Under the pieces are notes generated by a model. That model did not search any database, was not told the origin of the DNA, and saw only the letters and a program-made list of their open reading frames with translations. Below, one piece after another: positions 52,736 through 61,400 of a stretch of 64,000 nucleotides of DNA. Made by a program: the position numbers and the translations under genes. Origin of the DNA: Actinomadura rudentiformis (GTDB lineage Bacteria > Actinomycetota > Actinomycetes > Streptosporangiales > Streptosporangiaceae); assembly GCF_008923185.1 (NCBI RefSeq), contig NZ_WBMT01000026.1:1-64000 (forward strand), written 5' to 3'. Each line of letters begins with the position of its first letter. The first letter of the stretch is position 1.

Positions 52736-54820
52736 ATGAGAGTCAACAAGATCCTCTTGGTGCCCGCGGTGACAGCGCTGACGCTGTCCGCGGGCTTGGC
52801 GGCCGCCCCCGCCACCGCGCAGGCGAGGGCGCCCATTCCGAAACCCACCCCCAACCCCTGGCAGATGCGGCACTGGCCGCAGACCCAGCCATGGCAGCAG
52901 AGCCAGCAGATGCGGACGTTCGCGGCGCCGGGCGCCCCGAAGCCGATCGACCCGCAGAACTACGAGCTCCCCGACACGATGACCTGGGACGACTACAAGC
53001 CGATCCCGGGCACGGCGTGGGCCGACCCGACGAAGAAGGGGTCGATCAAGAACTTCAAGGGTGCCGTGGTCCTGGTCGACTACCCGAACCAGCCGTTCGT
53101 GGTCACCCAGCCCAAGAACTCCACCATCTACGGCAACCCGAGCCTGGTCGGCGACGTGCCGAAGGACAAGGTCGCGCAGTTCTACCAGGACTTCCTCAAC
53201 AAGCCCCAGGCCCTCAACCGCGGGCACACCCTCCATGAGTACTGGATGGAGGACTCCGGCGGGCGGTACGGCGTCGACCTGAAGGCGTTCGGCGCGTACA
53301 CCATGAAGGCCAAGGACCACGAGTACGGCATCGGCCAGTTCCAGCAGGCCGGCGACTGCCCGTCCGGTGACACCTGTGGTCGCGACATCCGTGCCGACGC
53401 GAGGGCCGCCTGGGTCGCCGACGTGGGCGAGGAGGTGGCGAACCAGTACGAGTTCGTCTTCTTCCTCACCGCCGGGCAGGACGAGTCGGCCACCTGGCAG
53501 GAGTTCGGGATGATGAAGTTCCCGACCAAGGAGGACGTACCCGACGAGTGGGGCCCGCCGGACCCGTCCATGCCCAACTGGGCGAACACGCGCTATGTGC
53601 CCTGGACGTCATGGCAGGCCGCGTCCAACCACTGGCCGAACGCCGTGATCGGTGCGCCGCCGCGGAGTTCGACGCAGGCCGAGAGCTCCGGCATGGGGGT
53701 CTTCGCCCACGAGTTCAGCCACATCCTCGGGATCCTCGACAACTACAACAACCCGTACGGCAACCCGCCGCGCCGGGCGTACACCGGCCCGTGGGAGATG
53801 CTGAGCCGCGGCAGCTTCAACGGCCCCGGCGGCCCGCACAGCCGCTGGATGATCCCGGCGACGGGCGGCGCGTCGATGGGCGCGCAGCACACGCTCCGCA
53901 ACAAGCTCAAGCTGGGCATCGTCGACACCAAGAAGGTGCTCCAGCTCGACCGGGCGACGCTGCCGAAGGACGGCACCGCCGTCGCCAAGGTGACCGCGCG
54001 CGCCGTCCAGCCGGGCAAGGACTCGCTGGCCGGCATCAACGTGCGGCTGGGCGCGGGAGACAAGGCCGACCTCAGCCCGCCCTGCGACACCTCCAAGGAC
54101 CCGCTGTGCGACGGCGGCAAGTACAACAACTACACGGTCGAGGTCGTCGACCGGATGGGCTTCGACTCGTTCACGCCGGACTCCGGTGTGCTGCTGTCCA
54201 AGACCAAGGACGCCGACGACGCGCCGTTCATCTGGGTCAAGGACTCCAACCCGGAGGACATCGACAAGGTCGACTACGTGCTGCCGAACGGCCAGCAGGT
54301 CAAGATGACGATCGGCGACTACCGGCAGCTGTCGGACGCGCTGATGCACGCGGGCACGAACTCCGGCAGCGAGTACGAGCACGTGGACGCGGCCAACCGC
54401 CTCCACTTCTACGTGCTCGACCTCAAGCGTGACCGCAAGGGCGTGCTGTCCTACACCGTCGCCGTCCGTTCGCTGGACGGTGCCGGCACGCAGCGCCGCG
54501 GCGTGAAGGTGGACAACGGCTTCGTGCGTCCGGCAGGCTCCGGCTGGGTCAAGTGCACCCTGCCGCTGCGCAACTCCGGCAAGGGCGGCACCGGCTACCA
54601 CGGCTCCGACGTCTACCGGCTGAGCGCCTCGGCGACCGGCAAGGGCTGGACGACCGTGCTGCCGAACGCGCTTGCCACCGCCAAGGCGGGCCGCGCCACC
54701 ACGGTGCAGGTGTGGGCCAAGGCGGCGCCCGGCGCCGACCGCAAGGCCAAGCTCGTGCTGAAGGCGACCTCGGAGAGCGACCCGACCAAGGTCGACACCG
54801 GTAACTGCCGCGTCCGCTAG
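52736..54820 (+). CDS. Secreted M6-family (immune inhibitor A-like) metalloprotease
   Basis: The 694-residue precursor has a signal peptide (NKILLVPAVTALTLSAGLAA). Residues about 110-370 form an M6-type metallopeptidase: VVLVDYPNQPFVVTQ, HEYWMEDSGGRYGVDL, and the zinc motif FAHEFSHILGILDNY (HExxH with a third ligand to follow). A beta-rich part and a C-terminal NEW3-like sandwich (WVKCTLPLRNSGKGGTG to the end) follow. It would act outside the cell on proteins. GGGGAGAC precedes the ATG. Confidence 0.92.
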   Translation: MRVNKILLVPAVTALTLSAGLAAAPATAQARAPIPKPTPNPWQMRHWPQTQPWQQSQQMRTFAAPGAPKPIDPQNYELPDTMTWDDYKPIPGTAWADPTKKGSIKNFKGAVVLVDYPNQPFVVTQPKNSTIYGNPSLVGDVPKDKVAQFYQDFLNKPQALNRGHTLHEYWMEDSGGRYGVDLKAFGAYTMKAKDHEYGIGQFQQAGDCPSGDTCGRDIRADARAAWVADVGEEVANQYEFVFFLTAGQDESATWQEFGMMKFPTKEDVPDEWGPPDPSMPNWANTRYVPWTSWQAASNHWPNAVIGAPPRSSTQAESSGMGVFAHEFSHILGILDNYNNPYGNPPRRAYTGPWEMLSRGSFNGPGGPHSRWMIPATGGASMGAQHTLRNKLKLGIVDTKKVLQLDRATLPKDGTAVAKVTARAVQPGKDSLAGINVRLGAGDKADLSPPCDTSKDPLCDGGKYNNYTVEVVDRMGFDSFTPDSGVLLSKTKDADDAPFIWVKDSNPEDIDKVDYVLPNGQQVKMTIGDYRQLSDALMHAGTNSGSEYEHVDAANRLHFYVLDLKRDRKGVLSYTVAVRSLDGAGTQRRGVKVDNGFVRPAGSGWVKCTLPLRNSGKGGTGYHGSDVYRLSASATGKGWTTVLPNALATAKAGRATTVQVWAKAAPGADRKAKLVLKATSESDPTKVDTGNCRVR

Positions 54821-54842
54821 GACGTCCGGCTCGCCGGCTTCA

Positions 54843-54879
54843 GGGGCCGGTCCCGATCGTGCGATCGGGACCGGCCCTT
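54843..54879 (+). terminator. Terminator after the M6 protease
   Basis: GGGGCCGGTCCCGATCG pairs with CGATCGGGACCGGCCCT in a 16-17-bp stem 22 nt after the stop, followed by TTC. Confidence 0.9.
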
Positions 54880-54883
54880 CGGC

Positions 54884-54936
54884 GTTGTCAGGGAGCTCAC
54901 GTTGTTGTCAGGAGCTCACCTTGTTAGGAAGCTCAC
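54884..54936 (+). repeat. Three degenerate 17-19-bp repeats after the protease terminator
   Basis: GTTGTCAGGGAGCTCAC, GTTGTTGTCAGGAGCTCAC and CTTGTTAGGAAGCTCAC follow one another; related to the other post-gene repeats but about 60 bases past the stop. Confidence 0.7.
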
Positions 54937-55080
54937 GTTCACCGCGGATTTGTGGACCGTGCCAAAGGCGCGCCGCTGACCTGCGCACTTTCTCCCAGAG
55001 TGATCGCATTGGCGCGACTAGTGATCTTTTAACGGAGAGTAGGTGAATGTTACGTTCCATGATCCCCTGGAGGTGATCAT

Positions 55081-56412
55081 TTGAACGTCCGGCGCTCCCT
55101 GGTCATCGTCGCCTCGCTGGCGGCTCTGACGGCCGGTATACCTGCATACGCCTACGTGGCTTCCGATAAGGCAAGCAACGCCGAGGCGGCGGCCGCGACC
55201 GCGCCCAGCAAGAGCGCCTATGTGCTCAAGGTCGGCAAGGCCCCGGCCGGTGCCGCCCTCGGCGGCATGGCGAAGAACCTGAAGACCAGCAGCGTCACCG
55301 CACTGCTCAACGACAAGGCCGGCAACCGCAAGGGTTCCCGGAAGGGAGCCTGCGCCACCAAGGCGGCGGCGCCCAAGCAGGGTGACTGGTTCTGTTTCGA
55401 TTCGGCCGACACCAAGACCGTGCAGTGGTACCCGCAGGGCGTCACCGGAACGTCGGACGCCCAGGCTGACGGCTCGTGGGGCAAGGGCGGAAAGGCCCTG
55501 CTCGTCAGCTGGTATGACAACCGTAAGGACGGCTACCACAAGAGCGCGCGGGTGACGTTCGTCAACCTGAAGAACAACACCTACCGTCACGCGATCCTGG
55601 TCTGGCCGTACAAGAACGCCAAGGGCAAGACCACGTACGAGCCGGTCGGCACCCACGGCACCGACAAGGGCATCCACGCCGGTGGGCTCGCGTGGTACGG
55701 CAACCGGCTCTACGTCGCCGACACCAGCACGGGCATCCGCGTCTTCGACATGCGGCAGATCTTCGACCTGGGCAAGAGCAAGAACGGTTCTACCAGCAAG
55801 CCCAAGTTGATCGGCCTGCACGGCAAGACGTACTACGGCTATGGCTACCGTTACGTGATGCCGCAGGTCGCCTCGTACGTGCCGAACACGCGGTCCGGCA
55901 AGGCCTGCACTGCCACGGGCACGCCCAACCATTCGTGGCTGTCCATCGACCGCGCGGGCAAGGACAAGCTCATCACGGGCGAGTTCTGCATGGGTGGGGC
56001 CGGACGCGTCGCCGCGTTCCCCATCGGGAGCAAGGGTGGCAGCGACCTGGTGATGGACAAGAACGGGCGCGCCAACCCGTCGTACGTGGTCAACCTGCCG
56101 GTGACGAACATCCAGGGCGGTGTCGGGACCCGCGGCAACTGGTGGTTCACCCGCAACGTGTCCAAGCAGGAGAAGCCGCTCGAACCTGGCACCGTACGCA
56201 ACCGCGGCCAGTTCGTCCGGGCGAAGTACGCGGGCGGGAAGTTCACCGTCCTCTCCAGGTCGACCATCTCGTACGGCCCAGAGGACCTGTCCTGCTACCG
56301 AGGCACGCATCAGGTCTGGACCGTCGCCGAGCATCCTGAGAAGCGGCAGATGACGAACGGCAAGTGGCAGGGGCGCGTGCTCTACGGCATGCCTGCCAAG
56401 GAATGCCGCTGA
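55081..56412 (+). CDS. Secreted protein of unknown function, propeller-like
   Basis: The 443-residue precursor starts with TTG behind GGAGGTG. It has a signal (LVIVASLAALTAGIPAYAY) and a large mature domain containing GGLAWYGNRLYVADTSTGIRVFDM, WLSIDRAGKDKLITGEFC and IQGGVGTRGNWWFTRN, a pattern of propeller blades. Four to six cysteines suggest disulphides. I cannot name a family. Its last codons and stop lie in the first of three 22-bp repeats. Confidence 0.75.
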   Translation: MNVRRSLVIVASLAALTAGIPAYAYVASDKASNAEAAAATAPSKSAYVLKVGKAPAGAALGGMAKNLKTSSVTALLNDKAGNRKGSRKGACATKAAAPKQGDWFCFDSADTKTVQWYPQGVTGTSDAQADGSWGKGGKALLVSWYDNRKDGYHKSARVTFVNLKNNTYRHAILVWPYKNAKGKTTYEPVGTHGTDKGIHAGGLAWYGNRLYVADTSTGIRVFDMRQIFDLGKSKNGSTSKPKLIGLHGKTYYGYGYRYVMPQVASYVPNTRSGKACTATGTPNHSWLSIDRAGKDKLITGEFCMGGAGRVAAFPIGSKGGSDLVMDKNGRANPSYVVNLPVTNIQGGVGTRGNWWFTRNVSKQEKPLEPGTVRNRGQFVRAKYAGGKFTVLSRSTISYGPEDLSCYRGTHQVWTVAEHPEKRQMTNGKWQGRVLYGMPAKECR

Positions 56413-56460
56413 CACCGCCAAGGAATGCCGCTGATACTGCCAAGGAGTGCCGCTGAGACG
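56395..56460 (+). repeat. Three-copy 22-bp tandem repeat spanning a stop codon
   Basis: GCCAAGGAATGCCGCTGACA (plus two bases) is repeated at 56395, 56417 and 56439, each copy with TGA after GCCGC. Because 22 is 1 modulo 3, the TGA codons occupy all three reading frames. Confidence 0.93.
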
Positions 56461-56464
56461 CTGA

Positions 56465-57655
56465 TCAGGCGTCGGTCAGGGCCGGTGCGGAGTGAGCCTG
56501 CTTCGTGCCGGCCCCGCGGCGTTGGAGTGAGGACGCCCACGCCACCGTGCCGAGCGCGGCCAGACCCAGCGCCGCGCCGATCCAGGCGACCGAGGGGTAG
56601 CCGAGGCCGCCGCTGATGGCGAGACCGCCGAGCCACGGACCGGCCGTGATGCCGACGTTGAACGCGGAGACGTTGGCCGCGGCGGCGAGGGTCGGAGCAC
56701 CCTCGGCCAGCGTGAACACCCGGGTGTTGAGCGCGGGGTTGGTGGCGAAGCCGAACGCGCCCAGCAGGAACACCAGCGCGACGACCGTGATCGCCGTCCC
56801 GGCGGTGAGCGCGAGCGCCAGCGAGATCACGGTCAGGCCGGTGACGCCCACGAACAGAGTGCGGAGGGGGTGAGCGTCCGAGGTCCGGCCGCCGATCGTG
56901 ATGCCGATGAGCGCGCCGACCCCGTACACCGCCAGCACCGCGGGTACCCAGCTCGCCGCCACGCCGGTCGTCTCGGTCAGCAGCGCGCCGAGGTAGCCGA
57001 ACGTCGCCAGCAGGGCGCCCGTGGAGAGGGCGGTCGTGCCGTACGCGAGCCAGAGCCGGGGCCGGGCCATCGTCCGCAGCTCGCGCCGCAGCTCCGGTGT
57101 CTTCTCCGGCCGCCCGCCGGGGATCGTGGCGGCCACACCCGCCATCGCGACCGCCGACAGGGCGGCGACCGTCCAGAACGCGGCGCGCCAGCCGAGGTGC
57201 TGGCCGATGACGGTGCCCGCCGGAAGGCCGGCGATCGTCGCCACGGTGAGGCCGCCCGCGATGATGCTCATCGCCTTGCCGCGAGCGTCCGCCGGGATGA
57301 GGGCGACGGCCGTCGTCGCCGCCACCGCCCAGAACCCGGCATAGACGAAGGCGCCCACGACGCGGGTCGCGAACAACACCCAATACCCGGGCGTCAGCGC
57401 GCCCACGATGTGCGCCACGATGAAGACCGCCAGGAACACCAGGAGTGCGTTCCGGCGCGGCCATCGCAAGGTCGCCACCGCCAGGATCGGCGCGCCGACC
57501 AGCATCCCGAGCGCGAACGCCGAGATGAGCAGACCCGCCTGCGGGACCGACACGCCCAGGTCGGTGGCCATCTCGGTGAGCAGCCCGGCGAGCATGAGCT
57601 CCGACGTGCCCTGGGCGAAGATGGCCAATCCGAGGATGTAGATGGCCAGCGGCAT
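56465..57655 (-). CDS. MFS exporter, Cmx/CmrA (chloramphenicol) type
   Basis: The 396-residue protein has twelve membrane helices. Its opening IYILGLAIFAQGTSELMLAG, the VSVPQAGLLISAFALGMLVG segment and RWPRRNALL loop correspond closely to Cmx/CmrA-type chloramphenicol exporters of actinobacteria. GGGAGGA precedes ATG 57655. A TetR gene lies upstream on the same strand, with matched operators in front of both genes, so drug-inducible export is the natural reading. The substrate is not proven. Confidence 0.88.
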   Translation of the reverse strand: MPLAIYILGLAIFAQGTSELMLAGLLTEMATDLGVSVPQAGLLISAFALGMLVGAPILAVATLRWPRRNALLVFLAVFIVAHIVGALTPGYWVLFATRVVGAFVYAGFWAVAATTAVALIPADARGKAMSIIAGGLTVATIAGLPAGTVIGQHLGWRAAFWTVAALSAVAMAGVAATIPGGRPEKTPELRRELRTMARPRLWLAYGTTALSTGALLATFGYLGALLTETTGVAASWVPAVLAVYGVGALIGITIGGRTSDAHPLRTLFVGVTGLTVISLALALTAGTAITVVALVFLLGAFGFATNPALNTRVFTLAEGAPTLAAAANVSAFNVGITAGPWLGGLAISGGLGYPSVAWIGAALGLAALGTVAWASSLQRRGAGTKQAHSAPALTDA

Positions 57656-57669
57656 GGGCGTTCCTCCCT

Positions 57670-57693
57670 GTTCTGGATAGATCAGTTCAAAAT
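57670..57693 (-). promoter_or_regulatory. TetR operator upstream of the exporter
   Basis: On the minus strand this reads ATTTTGAACTGATC, then TATCCAGAAC. It agrees with the site at 58323-58346 at 17 of 24 positions (consensus TTTTGRACYGRTCnATnCA) and lies 15 bases upstream of the exporter start. Confidence 0.7.
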
Positions 57694-57732
57694 CTGGGCG
57701 AAAGAGAGGGCGGCTCGGCGGGCCGCTTCGGT

Positions 57733-58305
57733 TCAGAGAGCGCTCAGTGCGGTCTGGGCGATCCCTTCCAGCGCATCGCGCCCGGCGCCGCCTCTCGCCG
57801 CCACCTGCATCCCGCTGATCGTGGCGTTCACGAAATGGGCGAGCTCCCGGGCGTCCTTGCCGGTGCCGATCTCTCCCCGGCGCTGCCCGGCCTCGATCGC
57901 CGCCGTCAACGCGTCGAGTCGCAGCTCCATGTCCCTCTGCAACATGGCGACGACCGCCGGATCGTGCGGGCCCAGCTCGACCGTCGAGTTGACCACGAGG
58001 CAGCCGATCGGATCGTCCGCCGGAGCCTCGATCACCTGCTGCAGAAGGGTCCGCACTTTGTTCTTGGCCGGAGCGTCTCCCTCCAGCAACCCGAAGATCG
58101 CCGCGTTCTTGCCGTCCATGTAGCGGCGCAGTGCCCGTTCGAAGAGATCGTGCTTGCTCTTGAACGTGTTGTAGATGCTGCTGCGCCCGAGCCCCGTCGC
58201 CTCGCAGAGGTCCTGGGTCGAGGTGCCCTCGTAGCCCGCGGTCCAGAACGCGCGCATCGCCGCGTCCACCGCGCGCTCCTCGTCGAACTGCCTCGGCCGT
58301 GCCAT
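57733..58305 (-). CDS. TetR-family repressor of the exporter
   Basis: The 190-residue protein has the TetR DNA-binding domain (AMRAFWTAGYEGTSTQDLCE, TGLGRSSIYNTFKSKHDLFERAL) and a ligand-binding helical half (GCLVVNSTVELGPHDPAVVAM, AHFVNATISGMQVAARGGAG). It is 77 bases upstream of the exporter gene on the same strand. Near-identical operators precede both genes, so it probably autoregulates and controls the pump. The start is leaderless-like. Confidence 0.93.
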   Translation of the reverse strand: MARPRQFDEERAVDAAMRAFWTAGYEGTSTQDLCEATGLGRSSIYNTFKSKHDLFERALRRYMDGKNAAIFGLLEGDAPAKNKVRTLLQQVIEAPADDPIGCLVVNSTVELGPHDPAVVAMLQRDMELRLDALTAAIEAGQRRGEIGTGKDARELAHFVNATISGMQVAARGGAGRDALEGIAQTALSAL

Positions 58306-58312
58306 GCGCCCG

Positions 58313-58318
58313 ACCCTA
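58313..58318 (-). promoter_or_regulatory. -10 element of leaderless tetR mRNA
   Basis: On the minus strand TAGGGT is followed by seven bases and then ATG 58305. Confidence 0.45.
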
Positions 58319-58322
58319 ACAT

Positions 58323-58346
58323 GTTTTGGACCGGTCGATGCAAAAC
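58323..58346. promoter_or_regulatory. TetR autoregulatory operator
   Basis: GTTTTG-N12-CAAAAC is an inverted repeat with GACCGGTC at its centre, directly upstream of the tetR -10 element; its sequence matches the exporter-side site. Confidence 0.7.
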
Positions 58347-58435
58347 GGAAGGCGTGTCCGGTTTGCGCCGTCCCCGGGGCCGGCGGCCGCCCGCGTCGTA
58401 CGCTGCCCGCACCCGAAGATCGACAGAGGTGGTCC

Positions 58436-58489
58436 ATGGACGTCCGAGACCTGCGGCGCCTCCGCATCTCCATCGCCACAATGCGCTGA
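58436..58489 (+). CDS. Possible 17-residue small peptide
   Basis: ATG 58436 follows AGAGGTGG at five bases and encodes MDVRDLRRLRISIATMR before a TGA. It is a very basic, helical peptide in the gap between tetR (divergent) and the large vWA gene (convergent). It could be an Arg-rich leader or toxin-like peptide, or chance. Nothing downstream on this strand is obviously controlled by it. Confidence 0.35.
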   Translation: MDVRDLRRLRISIATMR

Positions 58490-58492
58490 CGC

Positions 58493-61400
58493 TCAACCCT
58501 GTGTTCCCTGCTCGCCGAGGGCCGCCAGCCACTGCTCCGCGTGGGGCCGGGTGCCCCAGGGCCCAGCGGCGTGGGAGAAGAGGTCCGAGACGTTCGCGGC
58601 GATTCGCGCTGGGACACCCTCGACGAACTCGGCCGGGTCGCCCGGCCGCAGGTGCGGGGATCCGGCCAGCACCCGGACGACCAGCAACGCCAGCTTGTAA
58701 CGATCGCTGTCCAGATCCGCCGTCTCAGCGAAGCCCAGCGGGTCGTGCCACTCCGGCGTCGCCAGGCGAGCCCGGCCCTGGCGTGTCCCGGCCAGGCGTA
58801 TGCCGTCACAGTCCAGCAGGTAGACGCCGGCCGGCCTTGCGGACCAAAGAATGCTGTACGCGGACACGTCCCCGACCACGAGCGAGTGCGAATGCAGCAG
58901 TCGGAACAGTGCCGTGATCCGGCGGACGATCTCGACCCGTTCACCGGCTCCCGGCGGTGTCTCGGACTCTCCCTCGGTGGTCCTGCGGTCGTACAGCAGA
59001 TGGTTCAGTTCGCGTACACGCACCGACTCGGAGCCGCGTGGCCCGATCCTGCGGTAGAACCGCTCGGGAGCGCGCGGCATCACGACACCCGTGATCCGGT
59101 CTCCGTCCAACACCCGCGCCACCGGCCAGGCTGTCTGGCTCAGCAGCAGTTCTCTCTCGCTCTCCGGGAGAGTGGCGGGAAACGACACCACCTTGGCGAC
59201 GGCATCGGGATCGGTCTCGGCGATCCGGCCTCGGTACTCCTTGTAGAGAAGCCCTTCACCCGACGTGGTCATGGAGTAGAGCGTGCTCGTCCCACCGACG
59301 CCCTGCGGCGAGCCCAGGTCGAGATCCCTCAACTGCACATCGGTTTCCGGCTTGTCGGCCGCCGTGTCCGGCCGCCGCGGCATCAGCCAATGCGCCTGCG
59401 GCCCGTGTGCGGACATCACTCTTGCGAGCGCACGCACGTCCTGTCTGGCCAGGAGCTTGAACGTGGTGGATTCCCCGCCCTGGTCCAAACGGCCGCCTCG
59501 CTCGGAGGCCGCGATATGCCAGGACGGGGCATGATCGAAAGTCGGCGCCGCCCCGGTCGAGATCATGGTGAGCTGCACGCCCAGCAAAGGCCCCCGCTCC
59601 ACGACCTGCCGGATCACATCCTGGACCCCCGGCTTCACCGCGATGAGCTCGTCGAACGCGTTCACCAGCACGAAGAGGGCCGGCAACGGAGGGATCGGCG
59701 CGCCCCGCGCCACCGACGACTGGTAGTGATGCCAGGCGGCCGACCGCACCTCGTCGAGGAGGGACTGGCGCCGGTCCAGCTCACGGATGAGCGCCTCTCC
59801 CAGCCGGTCGGCGAGTGAGGGCTCACCCGCGATGTTGACGACCGCCTCTGCGACATGCGGCACCTCCTCAAGGCCGCCGGTGAACGTGGTCCCCGCCGAG
59901 TGATCCGCCAGCAGAAAGGTGACCTGCGTGGGCGGATGGGTGAGGGCCAGCTCCGTGACGAACGTCCGGGCGACCTCCGACCGGCCGGACCTCCGCCGAT
60001 CGATGATCAGGCCGTTCCCGGGAACGAAGCCGTCCATGACGTCGAGCTTGACCAGCCCTTCGTCGTTGGTGCCGAGCGTGATCGGCCGCCACTCGTCCAG
60101 ACTCCCTGTCCAGAGCCCATCGGACGTCGGCGAGTCGAAGGCGATCGTGGTGTGAACCCGTCCCCGCAGCTGCGGGCGTTCGCGGAGGAAGCTCGCCACC
60201 CTGCCCTGATCACCACCGATGACGATCAGGGCCTCGGTGCCGGCGGAGCTGATCATCCGCACTAGATCGTCGTCGGCATGGCTGGTGAAGGTGCCGGTCG
60301 GCTGGCCGCCACAGTGGAGGTAGAGGACGCAGCTCTGGGCTCTCGCCTCCCTGAACCTCCGAGGGAGGTTGGGGCTCCACCGGTCCGTCGTGATGACCTG
60401 TGGCGTCCGGATCCAGCCGAGCGATGCGAGTGCCTTCGCCAACTGCGCGGCGGCGGAGAGTTTGCCACTTCCGGCCGGGCCGGTGAAGGCCAGGGTCTTC
60501 AAGTCGTTCGACGACGCCGCGGCACGTTCGGATGCTTCGTCCGTGACGAAGCTCTGCAGTTTTTCGCGAACAGCGGATTGTGAAACGCCCTTGTCCAGCT
60601 CGGCCAGGGCGCTCTCCAGGCGTGCGATTTCCGGGAAGCGGGCGGCGGCGTGGCGTTCGCCGAGATGGTCGCCGTTGCCGGAGCCTGTGGTGGTGCCGGC
60701 GGCGATCTGGGGCGCTTGGACGTGTGGTGCGCCGGGCGGCGGGACTCCTTGGGTGGTCTGGGGCGGGGTGCGGTCCAGGAGGGTTTTGGCTTCTGGGCTG
60801 ATGAGGGCGAAGGGGCGGTCGGGGAGGGCCTGGTCGCCTTGGGCGGAGGGGAGGAGGGCGCGGAAGGTCTCGGTGGCTGAGCCTGCGCGGCGTTCTATCT
60901 CGGCGGAGATGTGTTCGAGGACGTGGCGGGTGTGCCAGGCCTCGGGGCGCGGGAGGCTGGCGAGGAGGGCTTCACGGGCGCCGGGGACGAACTCGTACTG
61001 GCCGATGGAGTGGTCAACAGGGCGTAGAAGGCCGCTCAGGAGGACCTCGGCCAGCTGGCCGGGGCCGGATTCGCCCAGGACGCGGTGCTGGATGAGGCGC
61101 ATCACCGGCAGGGACGGGATGGACACCGCGACATGGGCGGCCAGCTCGGCGGCTTCGGGGGAGGCGGTCACCAGGAAGCGGCGGACACGTTCCTCAGGGG
61201 GCAGTTCGCGTTCGCGGTGGACGGGCGCGGCGGTCGTGGCGGTGGGGGTCGCGACGGCGGTGGGTTGGGGGCCTGCGCCCGCGACCAGGTTCGCCCAGCC
61301 GGAGAGCCAGCGGGGTGCGATTTCCAGGACGGGGATCGGTAGGCCGTCGGGAGCCTCGCCGTCGTACGGGGTGAAGTCCAATTCGGTGTTGGGCGCGCCG

